DNA from: Sarcocystis neurona
Lineage: Eukaryota > Apicomplexa > Conoidasida > Eucoccidiorida > Sarcocystidae
DNA length: 64,000 nucleotides
Direction: 5' to 3'
NCBI GenBank assembly: GCA_000727475.1
Contig: KL647294.1
Span: 1,176,369-1,240,368, forward strand
The position numbers and the translations under genes are program-made. The notes under the pieces were generated by a model. The model was not told where the DNA came from. It did not search any database and saw only the letters and a program-made list of their open reading frames with translations. This document shows positions 12,201-21,479 of this stretch, in pieces; within the stretch, counting starts at the first letter, position 1, and every line of letters starts with the position of its first letter.

Positions 12201-15200
12201 TAGGCAGCACCCGCAGAGAAGGAGCAGCGGCACTGGCAGCAGCAGCACCAGAAGCCGGAGTGGCAGCGGCAGCAAGAGGAGCGGGAATGGGAGCAGCCGC
12301 AGCAGCAGCAACGCGAACAGCACGAGCGCCACTGGGTGTAGCAGCAGCAGGAGCGGCAGTGTTAGCAGCAGCAGCGGGAGTGTCAGCAGCGGGAGTGGCA
12401 GGAGCAGCAGTGGAGGCAACAAGGAGCGGCCGACTGCTACGACAGCAGCAGTCGAAAGAGCAGAGCGGCGGCGCAGAAGGAGAAGCAGCAGCTACAGAGG
12501 ACTTGAGCTCCTGTAGCGGCAGGATCCGCGATGAACGAAAGAAGAGCTAGTGACAGCAGAAGAATTTAAACAGACGCTCGAAGCAGCAGGAGCTGTGAGG
12601 AAGCTCTTGTCCTGTAGCAGAGCAGTAGCAGCCACAGGAAACCGCGCACGTGTACAGCAGCAAAAGGACAAGAAAGAGCACCATGCCGGCACCCACCAGA
12701 GCAGAGAAGAGGCGACACTGTGACAGCAGCAGCAGCAGCAGTCGGTATACGTGAGACGCAGCGACGACAGAGTCACGAGTCCAAGGAACGACGGCTTGAC
12801 GGCACCAGGAGGAGAATGGGGAGAGCGACCGTAGGAGGGCAGCAACTGCTGCAGTAGCAACGGCAGGGGCAGTCATCGAAGAGAAAGCTCAGAGACGCGC
12901 AGACTGCAGCAGCGGCAACAGGACGACACAAGGCGAAGAAGCAGCAGCAGCAGCCGAACATGGCCTGAGAAGCGGAAGAGCCCAAAACGCAGCAGCAGCA
13001 GCAGCAAAAGCAGCGAGAAGAAATATCAGGAGACGTTCGTCCCGCAGCAGCGCACATGCTGCAGTACACGGTTTGGCAGATACACAGGCAAGGCACGGCT
13101 GCAGGAAAAGGAAGCTTTGTTGTACGGGCGGGGAGCAGCGGGGGAAGAGGAAGGGGCCAAGAAGAAGAAAAGGACGACAATTGAACAGGTGCGACAACAG
13201 CAAGAAAAGGGAGACGAAGGAAATGAAGGTACGTAGCACGGTAACTCGAGAAGACGCACACGGCAAGATGACGAAGAAGATGGAGAAGAAAGAATGGAAA
13301 GATGGAGAAGAAAGAAGAGGAAGAAGGAAAGGAAGGCAAAAGAAGGAAAGGTGGTCTGCAACAAGATCCGCTGAAGAGGAAGAGAAATCGTGGAGTACCT
13401 TGAGCGTCGCCGGGGTCGTACCAGAAGTCAACACAGACAGGCCACTGCAACGGTATATTCCACTCAAGTTCGAGCAGCACTGGCACTTCTTCTTTCAAAT
13501 AATCTTCTTCTTCCTCCACTTGCTCTTTTTCTTCTTCTGCTTTTCCGGCGACTTCGGCAGCGGCAGTGTCCTGCTGGTGTGTCTGCCCCGTGCCTTCGTC
13601 GCTGCTACTGTTACTGCTTGCTGCCGTTGCTGCGTCACTTGCTGCAGCACCAGCAGCAGCGTCGCCTTCCCTCTGCACGCCTCTAAGAGAAGATGCAGTG
13701 TCTGCTGCTCCCCGTCCTCCTCCTATTTCTCCTTCCTGTGCTTTGTTTCGTCCCTCTCCGTCTCCGTCTGCTTCTCCTTTTCCCCCGGCTGCTCCGCGCT
13801 GCTGCGCGGGCTGCGACGAAGAAGAAGAAGAAGCGGACGTCTTTGCTGTTGCTCCTGTTGGCGCGGTGCCCCCCATCACGCCATCTCCTTTTCCGCCTCC
13901 TTCTGCAGAGGCACGCTGTCGGTTACTGCTGCTGCTGTTGCTGCTGTTCCCCTGTTCCTGCTGCGTCGGTGGAGAACGAGAACGAGGACCAGGAAAGGCA
14001 AAAGGAGAAGGGAAAGGAGACGGAAACGGAAAAGAAGAACTCGCAGGAGTAGGACGCGGACGCTGGCCAGCTTGAATACTGCTTATTAAAGCATCTCCTT
14101 CCTCTCTAGCAATAAGAATGCTAGGGATAACTATATCTTCCCCGGTGCCATCATCGCTCATAATAACGTTGTACCGAATATACGACCGGCTCCAGCCCGG
14201 GAGGCCTCGGTCGACGACAATCAGCGCGTTTGCTCCGCACTGCTGCGCCACGCGGGCCTTCGTAGTGAATGTGCAGACGCCTCTTTCAACGACAAAAATC
14301 ACCTGGGAAAACAGAAGACGCCGAGGGAAGAGAGAAGAGACACGCACGGGAACGACCGCAGGTGAAGAGGCCCAAAAGGCGCACAGGCGGGCAAGGAGCA
14401 GCATGGTAGCAACGAGAAGACGCAGGAGGACGGGGAAACCGCCCGGACGACCGGCGGTGGCGGACAAGAAGAAATAATCGAGAAGACGTTCTGCAGGGGG
14501 AAGTCCCAACTCACCAACGAGACGACAGCAAACAGAGAGACGGAGAGACGGAGACACAGAGGGGCTCTCTATTATGCATAGGCGTCTCATGACGGGGGAC
14601 AAGGGGCACCGGAGAAGCAGCAGCAGCGGAGAGAGCAGCAGCTGCCAGGCAAGGAAAAGGAAGAGGCGCTGCGATCGGCAGAGCTGGCGAGCGGCGGAAG
14701 TGACGAGGCGCTCCTGCCACAGGAACTGCGAAGGCAAGAAGAAGCAGAAGAAACACGCAACGCCAAGATGGCAAGCATTCGGAGAAAGAGCCCCGGCGTG
14801 GAGAACGAGCAGCAGCAAAGCGGAAAACCGGAAGTCCACCACTGGGACACGGAGAAGGGAAGGGAAGGGGGGGAGAATATACGAGTCGAAAAGGCGTCCC
14901 CCCCAGAAGTGAGAAGAGGCGAGGAAGAAGAGTTCGAAAGGGCCGGCAAGAAGGAAGTGACAGCAGCACTGGCTGGGAGAGGCGCGCAGCGAAGTGCGCC
15001 ACAGCAGCAAGTGCCGCGCAGCAACGCGAGAGAGGACGAAAGACCAGAACCTTCAAACGAAGAGAAACGGGAAGAGACGAAGAAGAAGTGTCGGAGAGCA
15101 GAACAGAAGTCGAAGAGAAGAGAACAGAGAAGGTGTCTGTACACGCCAAAAGGAGGAAAAGCGGCAGAAGAGAAGAGGGACGGAGAAGCTGGAAAGGAGA

Positions 15201-16589
15201 GTCCGGCAGAAACACGAGCAGCACAGGGGAAGCGATGCAGCAGCACCCGAAGAAGAAGAAGAGCCACACAGCAGCAAAGAAGAGAGGGGAGAGACTCAAA
15301 AAAGTGAAGCCGTACGAGCAAATTTTTGGCGACTTTTTATGCACCCAACTTGGACGCTTCTTACATGACGTAGACCTCCGCTGGCGCCTTGGATTCTCCT
15401 CCACCTGCGGATCTCCGGCTTCAAATACTCGCAGTAGTGAGGCGTGCAGTGCGCCCCAAGGTGCTGCGGGTTGTGCTGCTGTTCTTCGCCTTTCTTCCTC
15501 TCCTCTCTGCTGCCGTTGCTGCCTTTTCCGCCTGTCTTCTCGCTGCTGCCTGGCGTCGGGTCTGGTGCGTAGAACGCCTTTCCTCTGCCCGGGCGCCCCA
15601 CACGAACAGAAAGAAGCACCCGCTCGCAGGAAATGTACGAAGAAGTGGAAAACCGAGGCCGCGCTCGCCGCCCACAGCACACCCCTCATCCTCATCGCAG
15701 CAGCAAAAATACGCGAACCACCTTCTACAACACCCACACACATCCACACCCACCTACATCGACGTTTCTTGGCGCACGCAGATATGTGTATATACACATG
15801 TATATTCGATATAGTTTATGCATATTATATATAAAGAGGGTACATATAGACGAGACAGAGACAGAGAGAGATACATATATACATACATGTTAAACACATA
15901 TAATATACATATACAGGACCTTTATATATGCACATAGATTACATACATATTATATACAAAGACAGTGTATATATACATATGGATAGAGAGGATATATATG
16001 TATATATATATATATACTAAATACATATAAGATATATATTATATACGTATAGAGTACGGATATATATATATATATATATGAGTGTAACTGATTAAAAATA
16101 TAACTGTCAAAAGAATACTGTAAGAGGTCCTGTTTCGTATGTGTCGCTTATACGTGAAGCACCTGAGGAATAGCAGCCCATATCGTATGTATATATATGC
16201 ATACATATATATACGTGTATATATGTGTATGTACTGAAGGGGTATATATATAGATGTACACACGTACCCCTACATATACATACATGCGTGCGCTTATTTA
16301 TATACATTTTATCCTACGCATATATATATATATATGTAAATATATGTCTAGCTATATTTCTGCGTAGGTTCGTGTTTCTTTTTTGCGGTCATTACCGAAG
16401 TACTTCCCCGTAGGTGGGAGTTCCGAAGGCGGCAGTGGAGCCGATGATAGCGCCCCGCGTGGCAGGCGAAACACTTCCCATCGCTATTAATTCTTCAACA
16501 AGACTTCTAGGAGCCTGCACACGTATCTGGGCAAGCGCTGGCGCAGCAGTAGGGAAGAATTCGTGCGGGAGCCACGGGCTCTGTTGCAT
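5928..16589 (-). CDS. PA-domain vacuolar-sorting-receptor-like membrane protein (8 exons)
   Basis: Exons joined in phase: 16396-16589, 15365-15584, 13399-14302, 11171-11365, 10120-10277, 9043-9218, 6696-6803, 5928-6297. The join is 2325 nt, or 774 codons plus TAA. Order: a segment with FGTPTYGE and FYAPDP as in VSR N-termini; a PA domain (VVERGVCTF, ANALIVVDRG, DIVIPSILI, about residues 40-230); a Ser/Gly/Ala/Glu low-complexity insert (about 235-410); then a Cys-containing region with LELEWNIPL, QRYCSVDPA and WSPVALQINGARFSG that parallels the VSR thioredoxin-like part; one membrane span (about 669-692); and a tail with YEVL (703-706) and YYEM (716-719), both YxxPhi sorting signals. Plant VSRs carry EGF-like repeats before the span; none is visible here. 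The likely role is Golgi/endosome cargo sorting, by inference. The start is uncertain: ATG 16589 gives no signal peptide, but the same frame upstream is Leu-rich and may come from an earlier exon. Confidence 0.8.
6696..6803 (-). CDS. VSR-like gene, exon 7
   Basis: The acceptor caatttttag precedes 6803 and the donor TTATC|GTAAGA ends the exon. It continues the NGARFSG motif and carries AAVRAICAA, the counterpart of the VLKAIC-type segment of plant VSRs. It ends in an acidic stretch just before the membrane exon. Confidence 0.8.
6804..9042 (-). other. Intron 7 of the VSR-like gene
   Basis: This 2.2-kb intron is purine-rich on plus (pyrimidine-rich on the coding strand) at 6805-7100 and 8880-9030. 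7130-8720 is filled with (TA)n, TACA and GAGA microsatellites. Two plus-strand frames near 8130-8290 are probably noise. Both borders have consensus splice sites. Confidence 0.7.
9043..9218 (-). CDS. VSR-like gene, exon 6: thioredoxin-like segment
   Basis: The acceptor tttttcacag and donor GCCCG|GTGAGA frame 176 nt, entering in phase 0 and leaving in phase 2. It encodes ACSLRVMRSI, VEECVAGTEG and WSPVALQINGAR. The Cys pattern and the Pro-containing strand before NG match the thioredoxin-like region of VSRs (CADGVIKSL, CIGDP and LPTLVINNRQ types). Confidence 0.85.
9219..10119 (-). other. Intron 6 of the VSR-like gene, microsatellite-filled
   Basis: This intron contains TATACA, (TA)n and GAGAGA runs almost throughout 9350-10070. 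Tyr/Ile/His frames across it are microsatellite translations. The splice sites at both ends keep the phase. Confidence 0.75.
10120..10277 (-). CDS. VSR-like gene, exon 5
   Basis: The acceptor tgtgctgcag precedes 10277 and the donor GGAAAA|GTAATC follows. The exon is 158 nt, enters in phase 1 and leaves in phase 0. It encodes RDVAEESLRQACLHK, comparable to the VIENLRQLCVF segment of plant VSRs, then WKYQKMLADPKQGCFFDGK. The open frame would continue 16 codons past the donor to a stop, but that extension breaks the match to exon 6. Confidence 0.8.
10278..11170 (-). other. Intron 5 of the VSR-like gene
   Basis: 10280-10560 holds (TA)n and TACA microsatellites. 10560-11160 is strikingly C/T-rich on the plus strand, unlike the other introns of this gene, and includes a poly-C run at about 10917-10935. 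Long plus-strand Leu/Ser/Phe/Pro frames here are composition artefacts. Confidence 0.7.
11171..11365 (-). CDS. VSR-like gene, exon 4
   Basis: The acceptor ctgttgccag precedes 11365 and the donor CACACAG|GTAGGC follows 11171. It is 195 nt, entering and leaving in phase 1. It encodes FLEDLAPYM, FRPLFFIFEVEG and CLSEGLYALFPQRYCSVDPA. The spacing and the YC-x-DP ending match the conserved NGRYCAPDP segment of plant VSRs. Confidence 0.85.
11366..13398 (-). other. Intron 4 of the VSR-like gene, CAG-rich on the opposite strand
   Basis: This 2.0-kb intron is CTG- and pyrimidine-rich on the coding strand. The plus strand therefore shows CAG runs and Ser/Gln/Arg frames at 11580-12560 and purine-rich frames at 13080-13380. 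These frames are antisense to the intron and have no independent support. Confidence 0.7.
13399..14302 (-). CDS. VSR-like gene, exon 3: PA domain core and low-complexity insert
   Basis: The acceptor gttttcccag precedes 14302 and the donor CTCAAG|GTACTC follows 13399. The exon opens with VIFVVERGVCTF and continues through the PA-domain core to DIVIPSILIAREEGD. It then carries a Ser/Gly/Ala-rich insert and an acidic run, and closes with LELEWNIPLQ and DFWYDPGDAQ, the equivalent of the EYEFWTNSND segment of VSRs. 904 nt, phase 0 in, phase 1 out. Confidence 0.88.
14303..15364 (-). other. Intron 3 of the VSR-like gene
   Basis: This 1.06-kb intron is pyrimidine-rich on the coding strand. The plus strand shows GAA/AAG/GCG-rich frames such as 14768-15307, antisense to the intron. 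A GTGAGT site near 14515 suggests an alternative donor, but no frame upstream of it joins exon 3 in phase with a VSR-like sequence. Confidence 0.6.
15365..15584 (-). CDS. VSR-like gene, exon 2
   Basis: The acceptor gcccgggcag precedes 15584 and the donor CGTCAT|GTAAGA follows 15365. It is 220 nt, phase 2 in and phase 0 out, joining both neighbours exactly. It completes the Arg codon after GEVL, then reads GKAFYAPDP, where plant VSRs have a VVYP element. A hydrophilic insert and CTPHYCEYLKPEIR follow, before the PA core. Confidence 0.7.
15825..16390. repeat. (TA)n microsatellite block inside intron 2 of the VSR-like gene
   Basis: (TA)n, TATACA and GAGA runs dominate, for example 15995-16015, 16060-16080 and 16318-16336. 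The block separates exon 1 from exon 2 of the VSR-like gene. No exon was found in it. Confidence 0.85.
16396..16589 (-). CDS. VSR-like gene, first recognised exon
   Basis: The donor CTTCG|GTAATG ends this exon in phase 2. It encodes IRVQAPRSLVEEL and AAFGTPTYGEVL, matching the VTSPEKI and GNFGVPQYGG elements that precede the PA domain in plant VSRs. ATG 16589 is the only Met codon in this part of the frame. The same frame is open upstream to about 16765 and includes a Leu-rich run at about 16610-16670 that could be a signal sequence spliced from an unseen start exon. Confidence 0.7.
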
Positions 16590-17209
16590 CAGCAAGTGGT
16601 CTGCGTCCTGCAGGAGCAACAGCAGCCGCAGAAGAAGAAGCTGCAACAGTAGCAGCAGCAGTCGCGGGCGTGTTGCAGGTCTTGCAGCAGCGCTGCCCCG
16701 AGGAAAGGCAGCCGCAGCAGCAACAGCAGCAGCAGCATCGCCACCGGCCTCCTGCCGCCGCACCGGGGAGAAAGAAGCAGAAACAACAGCAGCAGCAGGG
16801 GGGGGGACGGAGACGAAATGACGGCGGCCGCAAGAGGTGGAGGAGGAGGAGAGTCAGCGGCAGCAGGACGAGAAGGAGGCGGACGCGGAGAAGCTGCTGT
16901 CGGAAGAAACACAGCAGCAGCAGCAGTCACGGCAGGGGACGGAGACCCTGCTGCAGCAGGAAAAGTAGCAGCAGGCGCCGTAGAAGCAGCAAAAGGAGAA
17001 GGCAGCAGCTTAGGGGGAGAAGGTTCTTGGCCCGCTGAAGCGAGAGGTAGCAGCGACTTGAAAATGCAGGGGTACCCAGAAGAGAAGTATGAAAAGTCGG
17101 GGAAAATAGACGAGGAAGCGGAAGTGCCACAAGGACAGCTGGTGTGGACAGGAAGAAAGCCAGACCGAGAACAGACAGTCACAGAAATGCAACGCGAGCA
17201 GCAGCTGGT

Positions 17210-18871
17210 CAAGCCACACCCAACTCCTGCTGCTGTTGCAGCTGTTGCTGGTGTTGCTGCTGTTGCCGTTGCTGCTGTTGCTGATGGTGCTGTTGCTGCT
17301 GCAGAGAAAGAAGAACAAGGAGGAAAAGAGGGGAAAGGCGAGGGGGCAGAAGAGGAAGAGGGAGATGCCGAGGAAGCAGGAGCGGCAGCAGGTAACTGTG
17401 AGTGGGGAATCGCAGGAGTGACGGCCCCCGCAGCGCTGGCCCCACAGACGCATGCTGCAGCAGCAGCAGGAACCCAGCCGTCAGCAGCAGAGCCTGTTGC
17501 TGCTTCTGGTGCAGCAGGAGCGAACGGCAGCAGTCGGTCGAAATTTGTCGAAACGGATCTTGCTGTTTTTCTGGCTGCTGCTGCTGCTGCTGCCGCATCT
17601 GTTCCTCCCACTGCTGCTGCTGTATGTGTTGCTCCTGCTGCTGCTGCATCTTTTCCCCGCCCTGTTGCCGCTGCTGCATTTGTTCCTCCTCCCGCCTCTG
17701 CTGCTGCACCTGTTCCTGCTGCTGCTGCAGTTCTTCCTCCTGCTGCTGCTGCATCTCTTCCTCCTCCTGCTGCTGCTGCTGCAACTCTTCCTCCTGCTGC
17801 TGCTGCATCTCTTCCTCCTGCTGCTGGTGCTGCATCTCTCCCTCCTGCTGCTGCTTCGTGAACAGCTACCGACCGGTTTGCTCCAAGCTCTTCTGCCGTT
17901 GCTCCCCGTGTTGCTGCTGAGCAGTCAGCTGCTGCTGCTGCGGCAACAGCTACTTCTTCTTCTTCAGACGGGTCCGCCTCCGGGGCTGCGGCTTCGCCTC
18001 CGGGTGTTGCCACCGGGGTAGATGCGGCTGCTGCTGCCGTTGACTGCGTAGGAATGGGGAGCGGGGCCGACAAAGAAGAGAACGGGTAGTAAGAGGAATA
18101 AGGAAGAAAGGCTGCTACTTCTTCAACTAATGCTGCTGCTGCTGTTTCTGTTGTTGCTGAATAGCACCCGAACGGTGCTGCTGTTGCTGCTGCTGCTGTT
18201 GCTGCTGCTGCTGCAGCTGTTGTTGCCGACGGCGTGCAGATCGCTCTTCCCCGTTGCTGCGCGAACCACGGTTCTCTATTGAGTCTTTCCTCATGCGCCG
18301 TAGCTGCGGTTGAAGAAGAGGACGGAAACTCCCCTGTTGCTTCTGCTGCTTCGTAAAAAACGCCTGAAGTTCGTCGAACAGTAGTGTCTCCTGCCCGCCT
18401 CCCCGACGGTGCATCCGCTCCTGCTGCTGCTGCTTCATTCTCTGCCAGCCGTCTTGTTGCTGCTCTTGTTGCTGTTTCCTTCCTACGTCCTGCTGTTCTC
18501 TTTATGTCCTTCGTACTCATTGCTGCTGCTTCTCCTTCACTGCGCAAGACTGCGGCGCCTCCGGGGCTTCCTCCTGCTGCCCCTGCTGCTGCTTCTTCTC
18601 CTCCTTCTCTGCTTGCTGTCTCTGCCGCTCCTCTTCCTTCGGTGCTCGCTGCTTCTGCTGCTCTTTTTTCTTCTTCTCTGCTTCCTGCTTCTGCGGCTGC
18701 CGCTGTCTTTCTCTCACTACGAGAAGCTTCCAGCGGTCCGCCTGCTCCGGCTCTGGCGCCTGTATACCCAGCAGCTGCTGCTGCCGCTCCTGCTGCTGCT
18801 GCAGCTTTGGCGGCTGCAGCAGCGCTCCCGCTTTCGGCAGACGCTGCCGCAACTTCCGCAGCAGGTGTCAT
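17210..18871 (-). CDS. Ala-rich open frame, possible large exon
   Basis: From ATG 18871 the minus strand is open for more than 700 codons. About the first 550 (to ~17210) look coding: long Ala and Gly/Arg runs are broken by ordinary stretches such as FLPYSSYYPFSSL, VSTNFDRLLPFAP and ADPSEEEEVAVAA. Below 17210 the frame turns pyrimidine-rich and looks intronic. The Gln frame of the same strand (QQQEEE-type) has several stops, so the Ala frame is preferred. It may be an upstream exon of the VSR-like gene, giving it a huge low-complexity N-terminus, or a separate gene. No conserved domain is visible. Confidence 0.4.
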
Positions 18872-18933
18872 CTTCCGCGCGCTGCTGCTGAGACGCTGCT
18901 CTCTCGCAGTTTCCTTCTCCTTGCTGTTGCTGC

Positions 18934-19600
18934 TTATCTTCCTTCTCCTCTCCTGTCCGCTGCCCTTCCTGATAAACCCGGCGCACTACTGCCGCGGCTC
19001 TGGTTGTCGTTCGATCCACGTCTGTTGCTGCTGCCCCCCTGTTGCAGCCCTTTCGCTGCTCCTGCTGCTACTGTTGCTGCTGCTCCTGCTGCTGCACCTG
19101 CTGCTCCTGCTCCTGCTGCTGCACCTGCTGCTCCTGCTCCTGCTGCTGCTGCTCCTGCTGCTGCTCCTGCTTCTGCCGCTGCTCCTGCTGCTGCTCCTGC
19201 CGCTGCTCCTGCCGCTGCTGCCGCTCCGGCTCCTGCCGCTGCTGCTGCTCCTGCTGCTGTTCCTGCTGCTGTTCCTGCTGCTATTTGTGCTGCGATTCCT
19301 CTTGCTGCTGTTCCCGCTGCTACTGCTGCTGTCATTCCTCTTGCTGCTGCACCTGCTGCTACTGCTACTGTCAGTCCTCTTGCCGCTGTTCCCGCTGCTA
19401 CTACTGCTGTCACTCCTCTTGGTGCTCTTCCTGCTGCTACCGCTGCTGTCGCTCCTCTTGCTGCTGTTCCTGCTGCTACTGCTGCTGTCACTCCTCTTGC
19501 TGCTGTTGCTGCTGCTTCTGTTCCTGCCGCGCGCCTTATGCTTTTGAACAGCGAAATTCCTGCGGTCCTGCTGCGGCTGCTTATGCGTCTGTGCGACTCC
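18934..19600 (-). CDS. Ala-rich exon candidate with 13-residue repeats
   Basis: The minus strand is open from about 19600 to a stop at 18934. The start reads GISLFKSIRRAAG, then Ala-rich 13-residue repeats (GTAARGATAAVAA type), then a poly-Ala/Gly stretch and a basic end. In the repeats, differences between copies mostly give Ala, Thr, Val, Met or Arg and never stops, as expected for translated sequence. The first in-frame ATG is at 19491, but the exon probably begins further upstream. It is not in phase with the frame at 18871, so an intron or an assembly indel would lie between. Confidence 0.4.
19271..19505. repeat. 39-bp tandem minisatellite, about six copies
   Basis: The plus-strand unit gctgctgtcactcctcttg followed by ctgctgttcctgctgctact-like sequence repeats with substitutions at 39-bp spacing. 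On the minus strand each unit is 13 codons. Unit length is a multiple of three and copies differ by substitution only. Confidence 0.8.
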
Positions 19601-19890
19601 CCTCCTGCTGTTTCGTGCTGCTACCTACGGCCGACACTGCGCTGCTGCTTCTGCTGATGAGTAGCTGCTGCTGCCGTTGCTAGAGTTGCAGACACCGAGA
19701 GAGAGTTCCCGTGAGTGCCGCTGCTTCTCAGACAAAGAAGCAGCAAGCGCCGTCCCGCAGCTGGTGTCGCTACCTCACTTATTTGCTGCTGCTGCTGCTG
19801 TGGGTAGAGGTAGTGCAGATACCACCGGGGTGCCGCCCTGTTCTACTTCCGGCCTCGTTTTTGCTGCTGGTGCTGCTATTGTTGGTGCTG

Positions 19891-20097
19891 TTATTGTTGG
19901 TGCTGCAGTAAGGCATCTCTCTGCTGTAGCCGCTGCTGTCTTCGCCGCTGCCTCGGGGTAGGCTGCAGCTGCTGTTGCTGCTGCGCTTCCTGCAGCTTAG
20001 AGCGTCTTCCCGGTGCTATGGCTGCCGCTGCTGGGACTGCCGCTGCGGTGGTTGTAGCTGGTGTGGTGCTGGAGCCCTGCTGCTGCTGCGGTCGCAT
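19891..20097 (-). CDS. Gln/Ala-rich exon candidate
   Basis: The minus-strand frame of 68 codons begins RPQQQQGSSTTPATTTAAA and contains KLQEAQQQQQLQPTPRQRR. It has the Gln/Ala/Pro mix common in coccidian homopolymer exons. No splice partner is proven. It lies on the same strand as the other coding candidates of 16.8-21.5 kb. Confidence 0.25.
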   Translation of the reverse strand: MRPQQQQGSSTTPATTTAAAVPAAAAIAPGRRSKLQEAQQQQQLQPTPRQRRRQQRLQQRDALLQHQQ

Positions 20098-20742
20098 GGG
20101 TGCACACGCTCTCGCAGCACCGCTATTCTTCTTGTTGCTGGTGTTCCTGCTGCTGCTGCTCTTCTGTTATTCTTCATCTGATGCGGCTGCTGCGGCAGTT
20201 CTGGTGGAAGATCGCAGCGAAGTTGCACACGACTCCTCCCGGTCGCGGCGGCCGCAGCAGCAGTCGCCAGCGGGAAAGGAGCACACGGGGGAAAAGTAGG
20301 AAGGCAGAACGAGGAAATAGCCGAAAAGTAGAAGAGGAGGGAAAGCAGAATCAACGGATGGCCAAAATACGGCGGTGGGAGCAGGGAGGGAGAAAGAGTG
20401 TACGACGGTGAAGAACGGGCAGAAGAGGGACAAAAGGACAAAGGAGAAGAGAAGAAAAAGGACAAGGTGGGAGAGACAGACACCGAAAAGAAGACGGACG
20501 AAAAACTGATAAAGAAATTAGAGAAGTGTAAGGACTTCTCGACACATTGCAGAAGGCGAAGTCTGCAGGAGCGATACTGGGTCGACGCGCTGGTCGCGCT
20601 GCTGCAGCCGGCCACAAAGAGGGACCAGACCTCAAGGCAGATATTAGATCTACTATATATGTAGTCGTCGAAGCCAACATGCTAACAAAATTCACTGTAT
20701 ATATATCTATTCTTGCATACAAATAGGTTCCCACTATCATGT

Positions 20743-21057
20743 CTATCTTCCTGCGGACAACCAGGTCCCTACGGTGCCTGCAAAGCTTTGCACCGATGTG
20801 TGCTGCTGCAGCTCCACAGATCTCTTCGTGCCCGTGCTTTTCTCTGGTCCCGCCACCAACACTCCTGGTGGGGCTTGCAGCTGATCTTCCTGCTGATCTT
20901 GCTGCTGCTCCTGCTGCTGCTCCTGCTGCTGCTGCGAGAGAGACGGTCGGTGTCTACCCGTCGGAATCTGTCCCGCGCTATTACGGGTTGCCGTGTGCCT
21001 CTCTTGCGGCTGGCTGCTTGCCCTGCTCCCGGGTACAGGTGGGGTTGGCAGACTCAC
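20743..21057 (-). CDS. Gln-rich exon candidate
   Basis: The minus frame is open for about 104 codons and mixes ordinary sequence (SQPQERHTATRNSAGQIPTG; LQAPPGVLVAGPEKSTGTK) with a QQQQEQQQ run. An overlapping plus-strand frame (ATG 20739 to 21479, 246 codons) reads through CTG runs as Leu/Ala/Cys and looks less like protein. A possible donor is GGCACC|GTAGGG near 20777. No domain is recognised. Confidence 0.35.
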   Translation of the reverse strand: MSLPTPPVPGSRASSQPQERHTATRNSAGQIPTGRHRPSLSQQQQEQQQEQQQDQQEDQLQAPPGVLVAGPEKSTGTKRSVELQQHTSVQSFAGTVGTWLSAGR

Positions 21058-21479
21058 AGTCGTACTGCTGCTGCTGCTGTGAACCTCTCTTGATTGTGCT
21101 CTTGCTGCTCAAAAGTAGCGTTCGTTATCCTCTTCGCTTGCAGACCCCACCCTGCTGCTGCTGTCCACACGCAAGTAGAAGGAAGCTGCACCTGCTACTG
21201 CAGCTGCTATTTCTCGTGTGGTACACAGGTGTTGGTAGCTCTCTTTCTGACGCCCGTCCTGCTGAAATTCAGCTGCGTATGAAGACCAGCTTCGGTGTAG
21301 GGGGAGCCTGCGCGGCTGGTACTGCTGCTGCGGGGAACCTGAGTGGAATGTTGCAAGCTCTTCTGCAGTTGGTGGCTTCTACTCCCTGCTCGAGGCGATC
21401 GCGCCTGATGGGGGTATGTGCAAACGCCCCTTCGCCGTTGAGGCACCATCGCTGCTTCATTATCCACCACACTTTCTAG

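Noticed and set aside
11812..12516. 234-codon plus-strand Ser/Arg/Gly ORF
   Set aside because: Lies wholly inside intron 4 of the VSR-like gene, antisense to its CTG-rich strand.
12773..15010. 745-codon minus-strand ORF as a single protein
   Set aside because: Only its part 13399-14302 shows conserved PA/VSR sequence bounded by splice sites. The rest is pyrimidine-rich intron read through.
18384..19547. 387-codon plus-strand ORF with very long Leu runs
   Set aside because: This is the CTG strand of Ala/Gln-coding repeats. Uninterrupted poly-Leu of this length is not credible as protein here.
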